10,493 bases of DNA. It comes from Rhodospirillaceae bacterium. GTDB lineage: Bacteria > Pseudomonadota > Alphaproteobacteria > Rhodospirillales_A > Casp-alpha2. This document shows, in pieces, positions 6,873 to 10,493 of this stretch. Made by a program: the position numbers and the translations under genes. The DNA lies in NCBI GenBank assembly GCA_003488105.1, contig DNMS01000374.1, forward strand, positions 421 through 10,913. Reading direction: 5' to 3'. Below the pieces are notes generated by a model that saw only the letters and a list, made by a program, of their open reading frames with translations, had not been told where the DNA came from and made no database searches. Numbering within the stretch: position 1 is the first letter of the stretch; every line of letters begins with the position of its first letter.

Positions 6873-7022
6873 AACGCTTACCTGCGCTTTGACCGCACGA
6901 ATTCATCCTTCCCTGTATCTGACCTTGTATCTGGATATGCATCCGCTTCCGCGGAACGCAATGTCTGCGGCGCGCTGTTCAGCGTCGGGAAATGCCTTTG
7001 GCATGCCCCCGACCTGCCATAG
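6870..7022 (+). CDS. Small ORF (50 codons) of unknown function upstream of rpoH
   Basis: ATG at 6870 follows a textbook Shine-Dalgarno, AAGGAGG, with 7-base spacing, and the frame runs 50 codons to TAG at 7020-7022. The peptide begins MNAYLRFDRTNSSF, is Ser-rich in its first half, has two cysteines (33 and 42) and one Trp, and shows no signal peptide or membrane segment. I do not recognise it. Against a normal gene: only about 29 of 50 codons end in G or C, clearly lower than neighbouring genes. For expression: the ribosome-binding site is better than those of most genes in this window, and it lies downstream of a strong promoter and a possible RNA thermometer. It could be a small stress protein, or a leader peptide whose translation influences rpoH 80 bases downstream. 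Confidence 0.45.
   Translation: MNAYLRFDRTNSSFPVSDLVSGYASASAERNVCGALFSVGKCLWHAPDLP
6984..7013 (+). other. Inverted repeat at the 3' end of the small ORF
   Basis: GTCGGG (6984-6989) pairs with CCCGAC (7008-7013), and inside it ATGCC (6992-6996) pairs with GGCAT (7000-7004) around a TTT loop, with a small internal loop between the two stems. It overlaps the last codons of the small ORF. No T-run follows, so it is not a standard terminator; it may be an attenuation, processing or stability element in the rpoH transcript. The remaining 79 bases to rpoH show only the rpoH ribosome-binding site. Confidence 0.4.
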
Positions 7023-7101
7023 AGCCGCCGTATTCGAAATCTAGAACTCAAATCATGTCCTTAGGCGGTTTCGTGCCGTCGCAACAGGGGAAGAAGAGAA
7101 A

Positions 7102-7986
7102 ATGACAACGATGACAGTACCTGCCGTTCCGACCGAAGGAGGCCTGAGCCAGTATTTCCGCGAGATCTGGAAGTTCCCCCTTTTGGAGAAGGAGGAGGAA
7201 CAAAGGCTGGCGCTGCGCTGGACCGAGCATGGCGACGTTGATGCCGCCCACATGCTGGTTACCTCGCACCTGCGCCTGGTCGCCAAGATCGCCATGGGGT
7301 ACCGGGGCTACGGCCTGCCGGTTGCGGACCTGATTTCCGAAGGCAACATCGGCCTGATGAAGGCCGTGAAGAAGTTTGAGCCGGAACGCGGTTTCCGTCT
7401 GTCCACCTACGCCATGTGGTGGATCAAGGCGGCGATCACCGAATACATCCTGAAGTCCTGGTCCCTGGTGAAGATGGGCACCGTCGCTTCTCAGAAGAAG
7501 CTGTTCTTCAGCCTGCGCAGTCTGAAGGGCCGCCTGAAGATCATGGATTCGGGTGAGTTGAACCCGGAAGACGCGCGGCGCATTTCCGAGGAAGTCGGCG
7601 TGTCGACCGACGACATCACCTACATGAACCGGCGCCTTGCGGCCCGCGACATGTCCTTGAACGCCCCGGTGACCCAGGAAGAAGGCGCTGTCGAATTCCA
7701 GGATACCTTGGTCGATGACCGCCCCAGCCCGGAAGCCATGTTCGGTGATACCGAGGAAGGCAACTTCCGCCGTACCCTGGTTCAGGAAGCCATGGCGGCC
7801 CTGCCCAAGCGCGAGCGTGAGATTTTCGTCGAGCGCCGCCTAACGGACGAGCCCGCGACCCTCGAGGATCTGGGAGGCCAGTACGGCATTAGCCGGGAGC
7901 GGGTGCGCCAGCTTGAAAACCGGGCCTTCGAAAAGGTCCAGAAGCACGTCGCTCGGGCCCTTGCCGACACAGTTGGCGCCGTCTAG
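7102..7986 (+). CDS. rpoH: RNA polymerase sigma factor RpoH (sigma-32, heat shock)
   Basis: RpoH directs core RNA polymerase to heat-shock and protein-quality-control promoters. The 294-residue length is normal. Region 1.2/2 runs from about residue 15 (LSQYFREIWKFPLL), through SHLRLVAKIAMGYRGYGLP (55-73) and DLISEGNIGLMKAVKKFEPE, to RLSTYAMWWIKAAITEYIL (99-117), the core-binding and -10 recognition helices. The RpoH-specific box QKKLFFSLR lies at 131-139. Region 4 has ALPKREREIFVERRL, then the helix-turn-helix segment LEDLGGQYGISRERVRQLENRAFEKV for the -35 element. The ATG at 7102 has a purine-rich GGGGAAGAAGAG upstream; a second in-frame ATG at 7111 is possible. A structured leader, a strong promoter and a small ORF precede the gene, and a strong hairpin follows it. 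Alphaproteobacteria often have more than one RpoH; which copy this is cannot be told from the window. Confidence 0.97.
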   Translation: MTTMTVPAVPTEGGLSQYFREIWKFPLLEKEEEQRLALRWTEHGDVDAAHMLVTSHLRLVAKIAMGYRGYGLPVADLISEGNIGLMKAVKKFEPERGFRLSTYAMWWIKAAITEYILKSWSLVKMGTVASQKKLFFSLRSLKGRLKIMDSGELNPEDARRISEEVGVSTDDITYMNRRLAARDMSLNAPVTQEEGAVEFQDTLVDDRPSPEAMFGDTEEGNFRRTLVQEAMAALPKREREIFVERRLTDEPATLEDLGGQYGISRERVRQLENRAFEKVQKHVARALADTVGAV

Positions 7987-8032
7987 GGACCAGCCTGCCT
8001 TAGGCACATTCGCACCATGAATACCCATAGCG

Positions 8033-8063
8033 CACCCGGCGCCGCGAAAAGCGGCGCCGGGTG
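8033..8063 (+). terminator. Terminator hairpin after rpoH
   Basis: CACCCGGCGCCGC (8033-8045) is perfectly complementary to GCGGCGCCGGGTG (8051-8063), giving a 13-bp GC-rich stem with a GAAAA loop. It lies 46 bases after the rpoH stop. The tail is only ATTGCGTTCT, so the T-tract is poor, but the stem is very stable and the place is right. Confidence 0.8.
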
Positions 8064-8080
8064 ATTGCGTTCTGGGGATC

Positions 8081-8089
8081 TGCTAGGGT
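8081..8089 (+). promoter_or_regulatory. Possible extended -10 element for the downstream operon
   Basis: TGCTAGGGT resembles an extended -10 (TG-n-TAnnnT) just after the rpoH terminator. No -35 box lies at normal spacing. If used, transcription would start near 8096, about 35 bases before the preferred start at 8131, with GAGGG (8115-8119) in between. Confidence 0.25.
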
Positions 8090-8130
8090 CCGAACAGTCT
8101 GTCCCAATGCGTTTGAGGGCGCCCGGTACC

Positions 8131-9060
8131 ATGCTTGTCCTGTTCTCCGATTTCGGTTTCCAAGGTCCATATGTGGGGCAGATGAAGGCGGTCTTGCATG
8201 CGGGCGCCCCAGGTGTCCCGGTGGTCGATCTGATGCACGACGCGCCGCCCTTCGATCCGCAGTCTTCCGCCTATCTGTTGGCGGCGTTGGCGGGCGGGCT
8301 TGCGCCCGGCGCCGTGGTCCTGGCCATCGTCGACCCGGGTGTAGGAACGGACCGCCGCGCGTTGGTCGTGGAAGCGGACGGGCGCTGGTTCATCGGGCCT
8401 GATAATGGTCTTTTCGCGTTGACGGTCCGGCGGGCGTCTAAGGCGCGGGCATGGGAAATCACCTGGCGCCCGGAAAAGCTTTCGGTCAGCTTTCATGGTC
8501 GTGACCTATTCGCGCCGGTGGCGGCGGAGATCGCCGCCGCCGGGCACGCCCCGCATGGTCCCGACGGCCCCCTCTATCCCGGCACCTGCCGAGGTTTGGA
8601 CCCGGCCCGGGCCGCCGACCGCATGGCGGCAGGCGAAGCCCACGCCCTGCGCCTCAAGACGAACGCCGCGGCGGAAATGACCGGCCCCCTCGCCTGGGTC
8701 GATCTGGACCAGGGCGAACAGATCGCCCGGCCCGAATTATTCGGCGACGTGGTGCTCGCGCGCAAGGACACGCCGACCAGCTATCACCTGTCCGTCACCA
8801 CGGACGACCACATTCAGGGCGTGACCTGCGTGACGCGCGGCCAGGACCTGTTCGAAGCGACCCATGTCCACCGCCTGCTGCAGGCGCTACTGGGCCTGGA
8901 CACGCCCGTCTACCGCCATCATGGCCTGCTGGCCGGGTCCGACGGCAAGCGCCTGGCCAAACGCGACAAGGCGGAAACCATCGAAAGCCTGCGGGCAGGC
9001 GGCCATTCACCTGCTAACGTATGGGCCATGGCGGGCGTATCGGCGGAGGCAATGCCATGA
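8131..9060 (+). CDS. Chimeric ORF: N-terminal SAM hydrolase (DUF62) half joined in frame to C-terminal half of GluQ-tRNA(Asp) synthetase
   Basis: Residues 1 to about 132 match SAM hydroxide adenosyltransferase (SAM-dependent chlorinase/fluorinase family, DUF62), which splits SAM to adenosine and methionine: LVLFSDFGFQGPYVGQMKAV at the start, IVDPGVGTDRRAL with Asp68 and Arg75, IGPDNGLF, and FHGRD with His122. The Asp68/Arg75 positions equal those of the archaeal enzyme, which supports the ATG at 8131 over 8107 or 8065. The DUF62 C-terminal domain is absent. From about residue 139 the protein is instead glutamyl-Q tRNA(Asp) synthetase (GluQRS): HAPHGPDGPLYPGTCRGLDP, a GDVVLARKD segment, TDDHIQGVTCVTRGQDLFEAT, and KRLAKRDKAE in place of KMSKS. 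The GluQRS N-terminal half, with the HIGH-type motif and the Cys-x-Cys of the zinc site, is missing. The seam lies in AAEIAAAG (8521-8544). The stop overlaps the next start (ATGA). GluQRS activity should be lost and SAM hydrolase activity is doubtful. A genomic deletion or an assembly error is likely. Confidence 0.85.
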   Translation: MLVLFSDFGFQGPYVGQMKAVLHAGAPGVPVVDLMHDAPPFDPQSSAYLLAALAGGLAPGAVVLAIVDPGVGTDRRALVVEADGRWFIGPDNGLFALTVRRASKARAWEITWRPEKLSVSFHGRDLFAPVAAEIAAAGHAPHGPDGPLYPGTCRGLDPARAADRMAAGEAHALRLKTNAAAEMTGPLAWVDLDQGEQIARPELFGDVVLARKDTPTSYHLSVTTDDHIQGVTCVTRGQDLFEATHVHRLLQALLGLDTPVYRHHGLLAGSDGKRLAKRDKAETIESLRAGGHSPANVWAMAGVSAEAMP

Positions 9061-9848
9061 AGTTCACGACCATCCTGATTGGATTTGTTCTATGGGCCGC
9101 CCCAGTGGCGGCTCAGGACGCATTGACCCCCGGCGAACAGGCTGTTGTCGTTGCCGTGGTCGACGGCGATACGGTGTTCCTCGACCGGGATATCGTCGGT
9201 GCCTCTCAGGTCCGCCTGACCGGCATCCAAGCGCCCAAGCTGCCTCTGGGCCGCATCGGATTCAAGGAATGGCCGCTGGCCAAGGAATCCAAGGCGGCGC
9301 TTGAGGCCGTCCTGATGAACCAACCCGTGCAGCTGTTTTACGGCAATGCCCGCATGGACCGCCATGGGCGGCTGTTGGCTCACCTGATCGGGCGCGAAGG
9401 CGTCTGGGCCCAAGGCGAAATGCTGACGCGCGGCATGGCCCGGGTCTATACCTTCCCCGACAACCGGGAACGCGCGGCCGAGATGTACCGGCTGGAAGCC
9501 GCCGCCCGCGCCGCCGGGCGCGGCATCTGGGCCCATCCGTTCTATGCGGTCCGCGATGCCGATCCCGCAGCCCTGGCCCGCGACGTCGACACCTTCCAGG
9601 TCATCGAAGGCCAGGTCACGGATGCGGCCGATGTGCGCGGCGTGATCTACCTTAACTTCGGCGCCAACTGGCGCACGGATTTCACCGTGCGCATCGACCG
9701 CAAGGCGGCGCGTTTGTTCAAGCGCGCCGGCCTGGGGCCGGATGCCTATCAGGGCCGTGAAGTGCGCGTCCGCGGTTGGCTCAAGAACTGGAACGGCCCG
9801 ATGATCGAAGCCAGCCACCCGGAACAGATCGAGGTTCTGGCAAAGTAG
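9057..9848 (+). CDS. Exported thermonuclease (SNase)-like protein with altered active-site residues
   Basis: This is a 263-residue protein with a signal peptide (FTTILIGFVLWAAPVAAQ, cleavage near 19-20) and a staphylococcal-nuclease-like domain at about 28-175. VVAVVDGDTVFL holds the metal-site aspartates (36, 38), VRLTGIQAPK corresponds to the RLxxxDxPE motif, and MDRHGRLLAHL ends in the equivalent of the second catalytic Arg (105). The catalytic Asp and Glu of the Staphylococcus enzyme are replaced by Gln58 and Lys61, so ordinary nuclease activity is uncertain. I recall IQAPKLPLGR-type sequences in alphaproteobacterial relatives, so this looks like a subfamily trait and not decay. A C-terminal region (about 183-263) with VIEGQVTDAADVRGVIYLN, then WRTDFTVRI and VRVRGWLKNWNGPMIEA, looks like a small OB-like beta domain. 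The start ATG follows GGAGG (9045-9049) by 7 bases and overlaps the chimera stop, so it was probably co-transcribed with gluQ. Confidence 0.85.
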   Translation: MKFTTILIGFVLWAAPVAAQDALTPGEQAVVVAVVDGDTVFLDRDIVGASQVRLTGIQAPKLPLGRIGFKEWPLAKESKAALEAVLMNQPVQLFYGNARMDRHGRLLAHLIGREGVWAQGEMLTRGMARVYTFPDNRERAAEMYRLEAAARAAGRGIWAHPFYAVRDADPAALARDVDTFQVIEGQVTDAADVRGVIYLNFGANWRTDFTVRIDRKAARLFKRAGLGPDAYQGREVRVRGWLKNWNGPMIEASHPEQIEVLAK

Positions 9849-9873
9849 CGCCGTTCCTCCCTATATTGCTGAT

Positions 9874-10493
9874 ATGCGCCCGCTGATTTCCGCCCTGGCC
9901 CTGATCGCACCGTTGCTGTTGGCGGCGGCCTGCTCGACCAATCCGGCAACGGGGGAGCAGAGCTTTACCGCCTTCATGTCGGAAACCGACGAACTGCGCG
10001 TCGGCGCCGAGGAACATCCGAAGATCCTCAAGGAAATGGGCGGGACCTACAAGAACCCGACGATCCAGACCTATATCGACTGGGTCGGCGAGAAACTGGC
10101 CAAGGCGTCGGACCGGCCCGACCTGAAGTTCACGTTCACGGTCCTGAACGATTCAAACATCAACGCCTTCGCCCTGCCCGGCGGCTATGTCTACATCACC
10201 CGTGGCCTGATTGCCCTCGCCGAGAACGAGGCGGAAATGGCCGGTGTCCTGGCCCATGAAATCGGCCATGTGACCGCGCGCCACACGGCGCAGCGCTATT
10301 CGGCGGCCATGGCGACCAACCTGGGGTTGATCGGCGCCAGCATCCTGGGTTCCGTGTTCGGCGTGCCCGGCGACCTGAACCGCTTGGCCGGTCAGGTCGG
10401 CCAGATCTACCTGCAGTCCTATTCCCGGGAACAGGAATTGGAGGCCGACATGCTGGCCGTGCGCTACATGTCCAAGGCCGGCTACGATTCCAG
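9874..10493 (+). CDS. M48-family zinc metalloprotease, lipoprotein (3' end outside window)
   Basis: This is a periplasmic or membrane-anchored zinc protease of the M48 family, related to BepA/LoiP/Oma1, which act in envelope protein quality control. The visible 206 residues start with a lipoprotein signal: MRPLISALALIAPLLLAAAC, with Cys20 as the likely lipidated residue, followed by STNPATGEQ. The domain begins near residue 38 and shows NAFALPGGYVYITRGLI, then the zinc motif HEIGH at 128-132, and SREQELEADMLAVRYM, where Glu188 is the probable third zinc ligand. The ORF runs off the window; family members often add C-terminal TPR or LysM-like parts that cannot be checked. It starts 25 bases after the nuclease stop. 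No Shine-Dalgarno precedes the ATG; the upstream bases are pyrimidine-rich and contain TATATT (9862-9867), which could be the -10 box of a near-leaderless transcript. Confidence 0.93.
   Translation, partial: MRPLISALALIAPLLLAAACSTNPATGEQSFTAFMSETDELRVGAEEHPKILKEMGGTYKNPTIQTYIDWVGEKLAKASDRPDLKFTFTVLNDSNINAFALPGGYVYITRGLIALAENEAEMAGVLAHEIGHVTARHTAQRYSAAMATNLGLIGASILGSVFGVPGDLNRLAGQVGQIYLQSYSREQELEADMLAVRYMSKAGYDS

Noticed and set aside
6727..6942. Minus-strand frame of 71 codons across the rpoH leader
   Set aside because: It has no ribosome-binding site or family resemblance, and it overlaps the promoter and structured leader on the plus strand.
8065..8130. TTG start at 8065 or ATG at 8107 for the DUF62/GluQ chimera
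   Set aside because: The TTG lies immediately after the rpoH terminator stem with no ribosome-binding site. Family length and the Asp68/Arg75 numbering favour ATG at 8131, which has GAGGG upstream, though 8107 is not excluded.
1..10493. Search for CRISPR arrays, transposases, integrases, tRNA or rRNA genes and defence or toxin-antitoxin genes
   Set aside because: No regularly spaced repeats, terminal inverted repeats, recombinase motifs or RNA-gene signatures were seen. All large genes are chromosomal lipid-transport, sigma-factor or envelope functions.

Overview
The window reads as chromosomal DNA from a GC-rich alphaproteobacterium, most likely Rhodospirillales-like. The grounds are high GC with G/C-ending codons, a hopanoid (hpn) gene block, an alphaproteobacterial-type RpoH, and Mla-type lipid-transfer genes. 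No rRNA, tRNA, insertion sequence, phage gene or CRISPR array was seen. Everything here comes from reading the sequence and from recall of protein families; no database search was run.

Layout. (1) 1-4184, plus strand: the 3' end of a CDP-alcohol phosphatidyltransferase, then hpnN (RND/MMPL hopanoid transporter), then hpnL (flippase-like membrane protein). The three are joined by ATGA start/stop overlaps, so they form one tight operon. (2) 4187-5534, minus strand, convergent with hpnL across a 2-base gap: two MlaC/Ttg2-family periplasmic proteins, one HpnM-like. (3) 5774-6679, plus strand, divergent from them: an MlaA/VacJ-family protein with a signal peptide but no lipobox cysteine. Regions 1-3 together look like a locus for making and moving hopanoids and phospholipids between the inner and outer membranes. 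(4) 6680-7101: a 420-base leader holding a near-consensus promoter, a chain of potential hairpins ending in a ROSE-like hairpin that buries a strong Shine-Dalgarno, and a 50-codon small ORF. (5) 7102-7986: rpoH (sigma-32), closed by a perfect 13-bp hairpin. (6) 8131-9060: an in-frame chimera of an N-terminal SAM hydroxide adenosyltransferase (DUF62) half and a C-terminal half of glutamyl-Q tRNA(Asp) synthetase. (7) 9057-9848: an exported nuclease-like protein, overlapping the chimera by 4 bases. (8) 9874-end: a 5' fragment of an M48 lipoprotein metalloprotease.

Two points stand out. The DUF62/GluQ chimera joins the halves at a short shared Ala-rich segment and loses essential parts of both enzymes, so it is either a deletion between neighbouring genes or an assembly error. 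The rpoH leader looks like a heat-responsive cassette: a CTTGAAA promoter, a ROSE-like thermometer and an unrecognised small ORF.
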